Assembly (NCBI RefSeq): GCF_018130765.1
Contig: NZ_JAFCJZ010000005.1
Coordinates: 310,001-374,000, forward strand
DNA: 64,000 nucleotides
Reading direction: 5' to 3'
Origin: Bradyrhizobium iriomotense
GTDB lineage: Bacteria; Pseudomonadota; Alphaproteobacteria; Rhizobiales; Xanthobacteraceae
Within the stretch, counting starts at the first letter, position 1. Each line of letters begins with the position of its first letter. Shown in pieces: positions 1-9,026 of this stretch. The translations under genes were made by a program, and so were the position numbers. A model generated the notes under the pieces. It saw only the letters and a program-made list of their open reading frames with translations. It was not told where the DNA came from and ran no database searches.

Positions 1-2
1 CC

Positions 3-143
3 TCGACATCGACGGTCGGCCGCGTCGGGATTCCGCTTGGGTCCACCGAACTCGGCGGCGCCGGAATCAGTCCGTTCGTGCCGGTGCCCGGACCCACGTC
101 CATGGGCAGCACAGGGTCGATGGACGGCTCCGGTAATCCCTGA
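3..143 (+). CDS. C-terminal end of a low-complexity secreted-type protein (partial)
   Basis: An open frame enters from the left edge and ends in TGA at 141-143, giving 46 residues. The visible piece is rich in Gly, Ser, Pro and Thr with the stretch IPLGSTELGGAGISP, and has no catalytic motif. Its composition resembles the Pro/Ser/Thr/Ala-rich exported protein at 32341-33048, which also lies beside an RND efflux operon. The start is outside the window, so a signal peptide cannot be checked. It ends 20 bases before the RND adaptor gene, so co-transcription is likely. Function unknown. Confidence 0.55.
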   Translation, partial: STSTVGRVGIPLGSTELGGAGISPFVPVPGPTSMGSTGSMDGSGNP

Positions 144-163
144 GATCAACAAGGACCATCACC

Positions 164-1336
164 GTGAAACGGACTCTTACCATTGCACTCGTTGCTCTCG
201 TCGCGATCCTGATCGGCGGAGGCCTCTGGTTCTTCGGCCGCGACAAGAAGCCAGCCGTGGCGGCCGCTCCGGTGCCCACGGCCGTGCCGGTGGTCGCCGC
301 CACCGTCACGGGCAAGGACGTCCCGATCTACCTGCGCGGCATCGGCACAGTGATCGCCTACAACACCGACGTCGTGCGCAGCCAGATTCAGGGACAGATC
401 GTCAAGATCGCCTTCACCGAGGGACAGACGGTCAAGAGCGGCGACCTGCTCGCCCAGATCGATCCGCGCCCTTACGAGGCCCAGATCGAGCAGCTGACCG
501 CCAATCGCGACAGGGACCAGGCCCAGCTCGCGAACGCCGAGGCTAATCTCGCCCGCTACAATCAGCTTGGCGACAAGGGCTATGCGACCCCGCAACTGAT
601 CGAGACGCAAACGGCGCAGGTGGCGCAGCTCAAGGCCGCCGTAAAGGCGGACCAGGCCCAGATCGACGAGGCCAATGTCCAGCTCAGCTACACGCGCCTG
701 ACATCGGCGATTCCCGGCATCACCGGCGTGCGCCAGATCGACGTCGGCAACGTGATTCATCCGACCGATCCCAACGGGCTCGTTGTCGTCACGCAGATCG
801 AGCCGATCTCGCTGCTGTTCACCCTGCCGCAGACCGACCTGCCGGTGATCCAGCAGCACGCCGCAAAGGGAGAGCTGAAGGTCATCGCCTACAGCCAGGA
901 CAACAAGATGAAGCTCGACGAGGGCACGCTGCTGCTGGTCAACAACGAGATCGCGGGCACGACCGGCACCGTCCAGCTCAAGGCGGTGTTTCCGAACCAT
1001 GAGCATCGGCTGTGGCCAGGACAGCTGGTCAACGCGCGCCTGTTGCTCGAGGTTCAGAAGAACGCGCTCACTGTCGCCGGCTCGGCCGTGCAGCAGGGGC
1101 CGAACGGCAGCTATGTCTATGTCGTATCTCCCGACCAGACCGCGGCCTTGCGTCCCGTTCACGTCGCGCAGATCAGCGACGGGCAGGCCCTGATCGACCA
1201 AGGGCTGAAGTCGGGCGACGTCGTCGTGGTCGACGGCCAGTATCGGCTGACGGAAGGCAGCCGCGTCCGCGAGTTGCATGGCAAGGCGGCGCGCGAAGCC
1301 GACCTTCAGAGCTCCGTGCAGGACGCGCTTCCATGA
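164..1336 (+). CDS. RND efflux periplasmic adaptor subunit (MdtA/AcrA-like)
   Basis: A 390-residue membrane fusion protein that should link the inner-membrane RND pump encoded next to an outer-membrane channel. It opens with a short cytoplasmic start and a hydrophobic anchor or signal at residues 5-24. A lipoyl/barrel-sandwich half follows (GQTVKSGDLLAQIDP, residues 88-101), then an Ala/Gln-rich helical hairpin at about 103-175, then beta-barrel and membrane-proximal domains. The start is GTG at 164, preceded by AAGGA. Its stop overlaps the pump gene start as ATGA, showing translational coupling. No TolC-type channel gene is in the window, so a shared channel is assumed. Substrate unknown. 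Confidence 0.93.
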   Translation: MKRTLTIALVALVAILIGGGLWFFGRDKKPAVAAAPVPTAVPVVAATVTGKDVPIYLRGIGTVIAYNTDVVRSQIQGQIVKIAFTEGQTVKSGDLLAQIDPRPYEAQIEQLTANRDRDQAQLANAEANLARYNQLGDKGYATPQLIETQTAQVAQLKAAVKADQAQIDEANVQLSYTRLTSAIPGITGVRQIDVGNVIHPTDPNGLVVVTQIEPISLLFTLPQTDLPVIQQHAAKGELKVIAYSQDNKMKLDEGTLLLVNNEIAGTTGTVQLKAVFPNHEHRLWPGQLVNARLLLEVQKNALTVAGSAVQQGPNGSYVYVVSPDQTAALRPVHVAQISDGQALIDQGLKSGDVVVVDGQYRLTEGSRVRELHGKAAREADLQSSVQDALP

Positions 1337-4300
1337 ACCTCTCCGCGCCCTTCATCCTGCGACCGATTGCAACCGCGCTGCTGATGGCTGGCCTGCTGCT
1401 GCTCGGCCTTGCGGCCTATCCGCTGCTGCCGGTCGGAGCGCTGCCGAACGTCAATTACCCGACGATCCAGATCTCGGCGCAGCTGCCCGGCGCCGATCCC
1501 GGCACCATTGCCTCGTCGGTCGCCACGCCGCTCGAGCAGCAGCTCAGCCAGATCCCAGGCATCACGCAGCTTACCTCGTCCAGTGCGCTCGGCGTCGCCC
1601 AGCTCACGGTTCAATTCGAGCTGTCACGCACGGTGGACAGCGCGGCGGTGGACGTGCTCGCCGCGATCAATGCCGCAAGCCCTTTCCTGCCGCCGAACAT
1701 CCCCTACCCGCCGACGATCAGGAAGGTGAACCCGGCGGAGACGCCGATCATGCTGATCGCGCTGACGTCGGACTCGCTGCCGCTGACGACGGTGGACGCT
1801 TATGCCGAAAACATCCTGCTGCCGAAGATTTCGCAGGTTCCCGGCGTAGGCCTCGTCGGCATCGGCGGCCAGCAGAAGCCCGCGATCCGCGTCCGCGTCA
1901 ATCCGCAGGCGCTTGCCGCCCGCGGCATCGGCCTCGAAGACGTCCGCAGCGTGATCGCCGGCGCCAACGTCGATCTGCCGAAGGGCACGCTGAACAGCCC
2001 GCGCGTCACCTATACGCTGAACACCAACGACCAGTTGCTGAAGCCCTCCGCCTACGAAGACCTCATCATCGCCTATCGCAACGGCTCGCCAGTCCGGATA
2101 CGCGACGTCGGCAACGCGATCGAGGGGCCCGAAAACGACCTCCTGGCCGGCTGGTACGGCAAGGAGCCCGCCGTCATCCTCGCCGTCCAGCGCGTCCCTG
2201 GCGCCAACGTCATCGAGACGGTCGACCGCATCAAGAAGCTGCTGCCGCAGCTCCAGGCCTCCGTTCCGCCGGCGATCAAGGTGACGATCGCCGCCGATCG
2301 CACCGCCACCATCCGCGCCGCGGTCTCCGACGTGCAGTTCACGCTGATGCTGACGGTCGCCCTGGTGGTGATGGTCATATTCCTGTTCCTGCGGAATTTC
2401 TGGGCCACCGTCATCCCCGCGATCACGGTTCCGCTGGCACTGGTCGGGACATTCGCGGTGCTCTATGTGCTCGGCTACAGCCTCGACAACCTCTCGCTGA
2501 TGGCCTTGTCGATCGCGGTCGGCTTCGTGGTGGACGATGCCGTCGTCGTCATCGAGAACATCGTGCGCCATCTCGAGCAGGGCATGACGCCGATGGAGGC
2601 CGCGCTCAAGGGCTCCGCCGAAATCGGCTTCACGATCGTCTCCATCACCCTGTCGCTGATCGCGGTGTTCATCCCGCTGTTCCTGATGGGCGGCTATGTC
2701 GGCAAGCTGTTCCAGGAATTCGCCGTCACGATCACTGCCTCGCTGCTGCTGTCGCTGGTCATCTCGCTCACCCTGACGCCGATGATGTGCGCGCGGCTCC
2801 TGAAGGACGATTCACGGAGGAAGCACGGCAAGCTCTATCTCGTCTTCGAACGCGGCTTCGATGCGCTGCTCGCGCTCTACGCGCGAGGCCTGCGCGTCGT
2901 GCTGCGCCATCGCTTCGTGACACTGCTGGTGATGCTCTCGACCATCGCGCTGACCGGCTATCTCTACGTGATCATTCCGAAGGGCTTCTTCCCGCAGCAG
3001 GACACCGGACAGATCGTCGGCATCACCGAGGCCGCACAGGACATCTCCTTCCCCGCGATGTCCGAACGGCAGCAGGCGATTGTCAACATCCTATTGAAGG
3101 ATCCGGCAATTCAATCGGTGGCAAGCTATATCGGCCCCGGCGGCCCGACGGCAACGCTCAACCAGGGGCGCATCTTCATCGTCCTGAAGCCCAAGCCGGA
3201 GCGCACGGCGAGTGCCGACCAGATCATCAACCGCCTGGGCCCCCAGCTCGCCCACATCCAGGGCATCAGGCTCTACATGCAGGCCGCGCAGGACATCACC
3301 ATCGGCGCCCGCCTGTCGAAGACGCAGTATCAGTACACGCTGACGGATGCCGATTCCAACGAGCTCACGCACTGGTCGGCGATCTTCCTGGAGAAGCTCC
3401 GCGCGCTCGACGCCATCACCGACGTCGCGAGCGACCAAGCCAATGCCGGTCCGCGGCTGGAGGTCACCGTCGATCGCGAAGTCGCCTCCAGTTTCGGCAT
3501 CCTGCCCACGACGATCGACAACACGCTCGACGACGCCTTCGGCCAACGCATCGTCTCCACCATGTTCACCTCGCTGAACCAGTACCACGTCGTGATGGAG
3601 GTCGATCCGCGCTTCCAGTACGGGCCCGAAGCGCTCAAGGACATCTACCTGAACTCGGCCTCCGGCCAGCAAGTCCCGCTCAGCACGCTGGTTCACAGCG
3701 TCATCAAGCCCGCACCGATCCTGATCAATCACCAGAGCCTGTTTCCCTCGGTGACGATCTCGTTCAACCTGCGGCCGGGCGTGGCGCTGGGCGATGCGGT
3801 GACGGCGATCCAGAAGATCGAGAAGGACACCGGCAAGCCCGCCTCGCTATCGACCTCGTTCCAGGGCAACGCGCAGGCGTTCCAGTCCTCCCTGTCGGGC
3901 ACACCGCTGCTGATCGGGGCGGCGCTGATCGTGATCTACATCATCCTCGGCGTTCTCTATGAGAGCCTGATCCACCCCATTACGATCCTGTCGACGCTGC
4001 CGTCGGCTGGCATCGGCGCGTTGCTGCTGCTGCTGGCGGTCCACATGGATCTCAGCGTCATCGCGATCATCGGCATCATCCTCTTGATCGGCATTGTGAA
4101 GAAGAACGGCATCATGCTGGTCGACTTCGCCCTCGAGGTGGAGCGCCAGCATGGGCTCAGCCCGGAAGAGGCGATCTACCAGGCCTGCACGCTGCGCTTC
4201 CGCCCGATCCTGATGACGACGATGGCGGCGCTGCTCGGCGGCGTGCCGCTGATGATCGGTTCCGGCACCGGCGCGGAGCTGCGCCAGCCGCTCGGCTATA

Positions 4301-4473
4301 CGATCGTCGGCGGCTTGATGCTGTCGCAGATCCTGACGCTCTACACCACGCCCGTCGTCTATCTCTATCTCGACCGGCTCAGCAACTGGCTCACCGGACG
4401 CAAGCCGCGGGCCGGGACTTCCACCCCATCCAAGACCGAGGCGGAGACGGAATTGAGCCATGAATCCGCTTGA
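1333..4473 (+). CDS. RND multidrug efflux pump, MdtB/MdtC-like
   Basis: A 1046-residue inner-membrane proton-driven exporter, the normal length for the HAE1 RND family. TM1 lies at about residues 11-30, followed by a large periplasmic loop. TM4 carries the proton-relay Asp pair D401-D402 in VVDDAVVVIEN, equivalent to Asp407/408 of AcrB. The second half repeats the fold, with KKNGIMLVDFA in TM10 matching the conserved Lys region. The ATG at 1333 overlaps the adaptor stop. Sequence style (IPKGFFPQQDTG, NVNYPTIQ) is closer to MdtB/MdtC than AcrB. The next gene overlaps its last 14 bases, so three genes form one transcript. The exported compound cannot be told from sequence. Confidence 0.95.
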   Translation: MNLSAPFILRPIATALLMAGLLLLGLAAYPLLPVGALPNVNYPTIQISAQLPGADPGTIASSVATPLEQQLSQIPGITQLTSSSALGVAQLTVQFELSRTVDSAAVDVLAAINAASPFLPPNIPYPPTIRKVNPAETPIMLIALTSDSLPLTTVDAYAENILLPKISQVPGVGLVGIGGQQKPAIRVRVNPQALAARGIGLEDVRSVIAGANVDLPKGTLNSPRVTYTLNTNDQLLKPSAYEDLIIAYRNGSPVRIRDVGNAIEGPENDLLAGWYGKEPAVILAVQRVPGANVIETVDRIKKLLPQLQASVPPAIKVTIAADRTATIRAAVSDVQFTLMLTVALVVMVIFLFLRNFWATVIPAITVPLALVGTFAVLYVLGYSLDNLSLMALSIAVGFVVDDAVVVIENIVRHLEQGMTPMEAALKGSAEIGFTIVSITLSLIAVFIPLFLMGGYVGKLFQEFAVTITASLLLSLVISLTLTPMMCARLLKDDSRRKHGKLYLVFERGFDALLALYARGLRVVLRHRFVTLLVMLSTIALTGYLYVIIPKGFFPQQDTGQIVGITEAAQDISFPAMSERQQAIVNILLKDPAIQSVASYIGPGGPTATLNQGRIFIVLKPKPERTASADQIINRLGPQLAHIQGIRLYMQAAQDITIGARLSKTQYQYTLTDADSNELTHWSAIFLEKLRALDAITDVASDQANAGPRLEVTVDREVASSFGILPTTIDNTLDDAFGQRIVSTMFTSLNQYHVVMEVDPRFQYGPEALKDIYLNSASGQQVPLSTLVHSVIKPAPILINHQSLFPSVTISFNLRPGVALGDAVTAIQKIEKDTGKPASLSTSFQGNAQAFQSSLSGTPLLIGAALIVIYIILGVLYESLIHPITILSTLPSAGIGALLLLLAVHMDLSVIAIIGIILLIGIVKKNGIMLVDFALEVERQHGLSPEEAIYQACTLRFRPILMTTMAALLGGVPLMIGSGTGAELRQPLGYTIVGGLMLSQILTLYTTPVVYLYLDRLSNWLTGRKPRAGTSTPSKTEAETELSHESA

Positions 4474-4876
4474 GAAGGTGACGACCGGCATGACGGCGGA
4501 AAAGCTGGTGACCGTCACGAGCGAGATGACCGTCGGCCATGTGGTGCCGGGCATGCCGGAAGTCTACGGCACGCCGATGATGATCCTGCACATGGAAATG
4601 GCGGCCGGATCGGCGGTTCAGCCGTTCCTGCCGGCAGGCCATGTCAGCGTCGGAATGATGGTCAGCATCCGCCATCTGGCGGCAACGCCGGTCGGCCGTA
4701 CGGTGCGCGCGGTCGCGCGGGTCATCGCGATCGAGCCTAGAAGCGTCCTGTTCGAGGTCGAGGCCTGGGACGGCGACCGCAAGATCGGCGATGGCACGCA
4801 CCGACGCGGTGTCGTCGATCTCGCCGAGTTCGAGCGGCGGTTCGGAGTCACCAGATCCGTGGCCGAGATAGCCTAA
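4460..4876 (+). CDS. Hotdog-fold thioesterase (FlK-like)
   Basis: A 138-residue protein of the single-hotdog acyl-CoA thioesterase type related to fluoroacetyl-CoA thioesterase FlK. Visible traits are the AGSAVQPFLPAGHVSVG region around residues 51-68, with a Gly-His pair at the substrate pocket position, and the strand GDRKIGDGTHRRGVVDL near the C-terminus, typical of this family. It starts 14 bases inside the RND pump gene and is therefore translationally coupled to it. In the family, members hydrolyse small acyl-CoA esters; the actual substrate here is unknown. Linkage to an efflux pump suggests detoxification, but that is inference. Confidence 0.8.
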   Translation: MNPLEKVTTGMTAEKLVTVTSEMTVGHVVPGMPEVYGTPMMILHMEMAAGSAVQPFLPAGHVSVGMMVSIRHLAATPVGRTVRAVARVIAIEPRSVLFEVEAWDGDRKIGDGTHRRGVVDLAEFERRFGVTRSVAEIA

Positions 4877-4971
4877 AGTCGCACGTAGCTCGGCAGCGGC
4901 TTCGTGCGTTTTGACAAAGCGCATGCGAGAACGCAAAAGACCACTCTTCGGCGTCGCGGTAGACCTTCCGC

Positions 4972-6465
4972 ATGACGCTCGAACGCGTGGATGGCTCTAA
5001 CTCCGTACAGCCCCAGCGATGGTGGCGCCGTTTGCTGCCGATCCAGACAATACAGGATCGGATTCTGCTGTGGGCTTGGGGTAGCCTTGTTTTGACCCTG
5101 CTGTCCTTCGCCTGCTCACTGCTTGGCGACAATTTCACGGCGATCGCTTTCGCCGCTTTTCTGGCCGCTTCGCTGACGCTCGTCGGCGCGATCATGGATA
5201 TCACGGCCCTGAAGAAGGCCCATACCGAGCTGGAGCGGAGCGAGCTGCGCTACCGCCATTTGTTCAGCCGGATGCCGATCGCATTCCGGCAGCTCGACGC
5301 CAGCAGGCTGGTCGCACTGTTTCGAAAGTTGCGCGCCGAGGGCGTCAAGGATCTCGGCGCCTATTTCGACAGCCATCCCGAGTTTCTGCGGACCTGCATG
5401 GATGCACTCTCGTTTCAGGAGGCCAATGAACGAGCCATCCAGATGTTCGGAGGAGGCGTCGAGGGCTATGTCGGACGTTCCATGGCCGAGAGCTGGAAGG
5501 AGCGACCCGATACGTTCCGGCGGGCCATGGAATCCCGTTATCGCGGCGAGACCAATTTCGAGGAAGAGACCAGAATGGTCACGTGGGACGGCCGCGTCGT
5601 CGACGTTCTCTTCACGACCGCGCGCGTCGGCCCCATCAATGATCTCGAAGTCAGCCTGGTCGGCACCATCGACATCTCGCAGCGTATTCGCGCGCAGCAG
5701 AAGCTCCAGCAGGTGCAGGCCGAGTTCGCGCATGCCGCGCGGGTCTCGATGCTCGGCGAGCTCACCGCCTCGATCGCCCACGAAGTCAATCAGCCCCTGG
5801 CCGCCATTGCCACCAACGGCGCCGCCGGGCTGCGGTGGCTGAACAGGCCGACACCCGACATCGCCGAGATTCGCAAGACCATCGAACACATCGTCGTGGA
5901 CACCCAGCGCGCCGCGAACATCGTTGCGCGCGTTCACCGAATGGCCTCGCGGAAAGCCCCCGAGCAGGAATCCCTGTCGTTTGACGAGATCATTCGCGAA
6001 GCGCTTCTGTTCCTGCGGCACGAGATGGAATCCCGCAACGTAGCGATTCTTCATCGACCTGACCCGAGCGAGCCGCAGGTGTTCGGTGATCGCACCCAGC
6101 TGCAACAGGTGATCGTCAATCTCGCCATCAACGCAGTGCAGGCGATGACGCAAGCCGGATATGACGATCGCAGGATCGTCATCAGCACGGTCACGCAGGA
6201 CGCGGCCACGCTGTGCTGCTCCGTGGAGGACAACGGTCCCGGCATCGCTGCCGAACATGTCGGCCGGCTCTTCGAAAGCTTCTTCACGACCAAGGAGAGC
6301 GGCATGGGCATGGGGCTGCCCATCTGTCGGTCGATCGTCGAAGCACATGGAGGCCGGATCGGCGCGGAGGGCAGCGCCACGCATGGCGGCGCGCGCTTCT
6401 GGTTCACCCTGCCGATTTCCGCAGCGCCGGCTTCGCCGCGGTCCGATCTCCGTGCGGATGCCTGA
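4972..6465 (+). CDS. PAS-domain sensor histidine kinase (orphan)
   Basis: A 497-residue membrane kinase. Two hydrophobic segments at about 31-52 and 56-77 are joined by a very short loop, so there is no periplasmic sensor. A PAS-like region spans about 88-235 and ends in the PAC-type VGTIDISQRI. The dimerisation box has the phosphorylatable His270 in SIAHEVNQPL. The ATPase domain shows the N box NLAINAVQ (383-390), DNGPGI (420-425) and GMGMGL (444-449). The class resembles FixL/DctB-like HPK4 kinases. There is no response regulator beside it: the gene to the right is convergent, and the one to the left is the thioesterase 95 bases away. Signal unknown. Confidence 0.92.
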   Translation: MTLERVDGSNSVQPQRWWRRLLPIQTIQDRILLWAWGSLVLTLLSFACSLLGDNFTAIAFAAFLAASLTLVGAIMDITALKKAHTELERSELRYRHLFSRMPIAFRQLDASRLVALFRKLRAEGVKDLGAYFDSHPEFLRTCMDALSFQEANERAIQMFGGGVEGYVGRSMAESWKERPDTFRRAMESRYRGETNFEEETRMVTWDGRVVDVLFTTARVGPINDLEVSLVGTIDISQRIRAQQKLQQVQAEFAHAARVSMLGELTASIAHEVNQPLAAIATNGAAGLRWLNRPTPDIAEIRKTIEHIVVDTQRAANIVARVHRMASRKAPEQESLSFDEIIREALLFLRHEMESRNVAILHRPDPSEPQVFGDRTQLQQVIVNLAINAVQAMTQAGYDDRRIVISTVTQDAATLCCSVEDNGPGIAAEHVGRLFESFFTTKESGMGMGLPICRSIVEAHGGRIGAEGSATHGGARFWFTLPISAAPASPRSDLRADA

Positions 6466-6482
6466 CCGCGTCTTCTCCGCGG

Positions 6483-8780
6483 TTACCCCTGTTGCTCCGG
6501 GCCGGCCGAGCGCACCAGACGGATCGGGACACCCTTGTATGACGGCGTGAAGCTGAGGGGGTCGCGGGCATAAAGCGGCACCAGCGGATTGGTCTCCGGA
6601 TAATACGCCGCACAGCAGCCGGCCGGGAAGGAATAGGCGACGGTGCGGAAGTTGCGCACGATCCGCTCGGCGCCGTCGGTGGAGGCGGTGATCAGGTCGA
6701 CGCGGTCGCCGTCGGCCAATCCCCGCTTCTTCAGCTCGTATTCGTTGAGGAACACCACGTCGCGCTGGCCGAACACGCCGCGGTAACGGTCGGACATCGA
6801 GTAGAGCGTGGTGTTGTACTGGTCGTGGCTCCGTATGGTGGTGAGCCACAGGAAATCATCATCGCTCTGCGGCGGGTCCTCGCCGCAACCCGGGAAGACC
6901 AGGAAGTTCGCCTTGCCCGACGGTGTCGCCCAGATGCGTTCGCGCGCCGTCGAGGTGAGATGGAAGCCGCCGGGCACGCGGATGAGGGCATTGTAGCCCT
7001 GGAAGATCGGGAACACCGCCTCGATCGCATCGCGGATGCGGTCGTAGTCGGCAACGAAGCCGTCCCAGTCGACCACCGTGCGCTCGCCCAGCGTCGCCTT
7101 GGCGACGCCGGCGATGATCGCGACCTCGCTGAGCAGATGCTCCGATGCCGGCTTGTTGCGGCCGCCGGACGCATGCACCATCGACATCGAGTCCTCCACC
7201 GTGATCGACTGCGGCCCCGATGCCTGGATATCGATCTCGGTGCGTCCGAGACACGGCAGGATCAGGGCGGCGCGGCCGTGGATCAGGTGGCTGCGGTTGA
7301 GCTTGGTCGAGACGTGGACGGTGAGATCGAGCTTGCCGAGGGCTGCCTGGGTCGCCTGCCAGTCCGGAATGGCGGCGGCGAAATTGCCCCCCATCGCGAA
7401 GAAGGCCTTCACCTCGCCGCGGATCATGGCTTCCAGCGCGGTGACCACGTTGTGCCCCGGCGCGGACGGAGGCTTGAAGCCGAAGCGTTGCTCCAGTCGC
7501 TCGAGGAAGTCCGCCTTCGGGACTTCCGTGATCCCCACGGTGCGATCGCCCTGCACGTTGGAATGGCCGCGAACCGGGCAGACGCCGGCGCCCTCGCGCC
7601 CGACATTGCCGCGCAACAGCGCGAGGTTGGCGATCTGCTGGACGTTGTTCGCACCGCGCCAATGCTGGGTGATGCCCATGCCGTAGACGAGGATGGCGCG
7701 CTCCGCCTTCCTATAGGCGCCGGCTGCATATTCCATGTCCTCGCGCGTCAGGCCGGACTGGCGTTCGATGTCTGGCCACTGCGTGCGCTTGAGATCGTCG
7801 ATCAGCGCCTCGACGCCGACGGTGTGACCGCGGATGAAATCCCAGTCCAGGATCTCCGGCTGCTCGGCGGCGCGGGCGGCCTCGTCCGCCTCGACCAGGA
7901 CCTTCATGATCCCCTTGAGGACGGCGACGTCGCCGCCGACCCGGACCTGGAAGAGCTTCGAGCTGATCGTCGTCGACGACAGCGTGATCATCTCGACCGG
8001 GCTCTGCGGCGCCTGGAAACGCTCCAGCGCCCGCTCGCGGAACGGGTTGAAAGAGATGATGGAGGCGCCGCGGCGCGCCGCATTGCGCAGGCTGGTCATC
8101 ATCCGCGGGCTGTTGGTTCCCGGGTTTTGGCCGAAGATGAAGATGCAATCGGCCTTGTCGAAATCTTCCAGCAGCACGGTGCCCTTGCCGACGCCGAGCG
8201 AGTGCGGCAGGCCGACGCTGGTCGCCTCATGGCACATGTTCGAGCAGTCGGGGAAATTGTTGGTGCCGTATTCGCGCACGAAGAGCTGGTAGAGGAAGGC
8301 GGCTTCGTTCGAGGTCCGCCCGGAGGTGTAGAACTCCGCCATGTTCGGATCCGGCAACGCCTTCAGCTCACGCCCGATCATGTCGAACGCATCGCTCCAC
8401 TCGACCGGGAGATAGCGGTCGGATGCGGCATCGTAGGCCATCGGATGGGCGAGCCGACCGACCATTTCGAGATCGTAGTCGCTCCAGCCCGCAAGTTCCG
8501 TGACGGTATGCTCGGCGAAGAATTCGGGCGTGCAGCGCTTCGACGTCGCCTCCCAGGCGATCGCCTTGCCGCCATTCTCGCAGAATTCGAACGACGATGT
8601 GTGCTTCGGATCGGGCCAGGCGCAGCCGGGACAATCGAAGCCCTCCGGCTGGTTCATCCGGCGGAGCGTCGCCGCGCCCTTCAGCGGCACCCGCTGCACC
8701 AGCAGCGCCTCGCTGAGCGCCTTGAGTGCGCCCCAGCCGCCGGCAGGTTCACGGTAGGGACGAACCGATTTCGTGGTCAT
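6483..8780 (-). CDS. FdhF/YdeP-family molybdopterin oxidoreductase (formate dehydrogenase-like)
   Basis: A 765-residue cytoplasmic molybdopterin enzyme of the YdeP/FdhF group, normal length for the family. The N-terminus has Cys50-Pro-Gly-Cys53-Ala-Trp, a family hallmark. A likely molybdenum ligand is Cys183 in SNMCHEATS, where FdhF has selenocysteine. Cofactor-binding runs include FGQNPGTNSPRMM and the C-terminal molydopterin dinucleotide domain beginning near TTIRSHDQYNTTLYS. The start at 8780 (MTTKSVRPYREP) is chosen over an in-frame start 54 bases upstream because family similarity begins there. The physiological substrate of YdeP proteins is unsettled; formate is favoured here because an oxalate decarboxylase is divergent and fdhD lies in the same region. 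Confidence 0.88.
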   Translation of the reverse strand: MTTKSVRPYREPAGGWGALKALSEALLVQRVPLKGAATLRRMNQPEGFDCPGCAWPDPKHTSSFEFCENGGKAIAWEATSKRCTPEFFAEHTVTELAGWSDYDLEMVGRLAHPMAYDAASDRYLPVEWSDAFDMIGRELKALPDPNMAEFYTSGRTSNEAAFLYQLFVREYGTNNFPDCSNMCHEATSVGLPHSLGVGKGTVLLEDFDKADCIFIFGQNPGTNSPRMMTSLRNAARRGASIISFNPFRERALERFQAPQSPVEMITLSSTTISSKLFQVRVGGDVAVLKGIMKVLVEADEAARAAEQPEILDWDFIRGHTVGVEALIDDLKRTQWPDIERQSGLTREDMEYAAGAYRKAERAILVYGMGITQHWRGANNVQQIANLALLRGNVGREGAGVCPVRGHSNVQGDRTVGITEVPKADFLERLEQRFGFKPPSAPGHNVVTALEAMIRGEVKAFFAMGGNFAAAIPDWQATQAALGKLDLTVHVSTKLNRSHLIHGRAALILPCLGRTEIDIQASGPQSITVEDSMSMVHASGGRNKPASEHLLSEVAIIAGVAKATLGERTVVDWDGFVADYDRIRDAIEAVFPIFQGYNALIRVPGGFHLTSTARERIWATPSGKANFLVFPGCGEDPPQSDDDFLWLTTIRSHDQYNTTLYSMSDRYRGVFGQRDVVFLNEYELKKRGLADGDRVDLITASTDGAERIVRNFRTVAYSFPAGCCAAYYPETNPLVPLYARDPLSFTPSYKGVPIRLVRSAGPEQQG

Positions 8781-9026
8781 CTCGATGTCTCTCGATCTGG
8801 CAATTCTCCGGCGAGTTAAGGATTGGGCGGGCATGGCCGTCTTCTCAAAACGACGTGGAATTTCTCAATTGCACACGTTCGGTCCCAGCCGTCCTGCCAC
8901 AGCAGCCAGTGCGTTCCGGCAAAAAGAGCGCTGTTCCCGGAAGCTGAAACCACGGGCGGAAACTAGGCTTGGCGGTTGGAGCCCGTCGCCACGGAGGGCT
9001 TTCGACAATTTCAGGAGCGCCCCAAG
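8781..9026. promoter_or_regulatory. Divergent intergenic region between molybdoenzyme and oxdC genes
   Basis: These 246 bases must hold the promoters of both divergent genes. An AGGAGC ribosome-binding site sits at 9013-9018, deciding the oxdC start at 9027. No clear sigma-54, FNR-type or ECF general-stress motif was recognised by eye. Confidence 0.5.

Noticed and set aside
4911-4916. TTGACA as a -35 box for the orphan kinase
   Set aside because: No acceptable -10 box at 16-18 bases; spacing gives CAAAAG, so it is not called as a promoter.
5116-6849. A 577-residue open frame on the - strand
   Set aside because: Opposite the histidine kinase and the 3' end of the molybdoenzyme gene in another frame; no domain.
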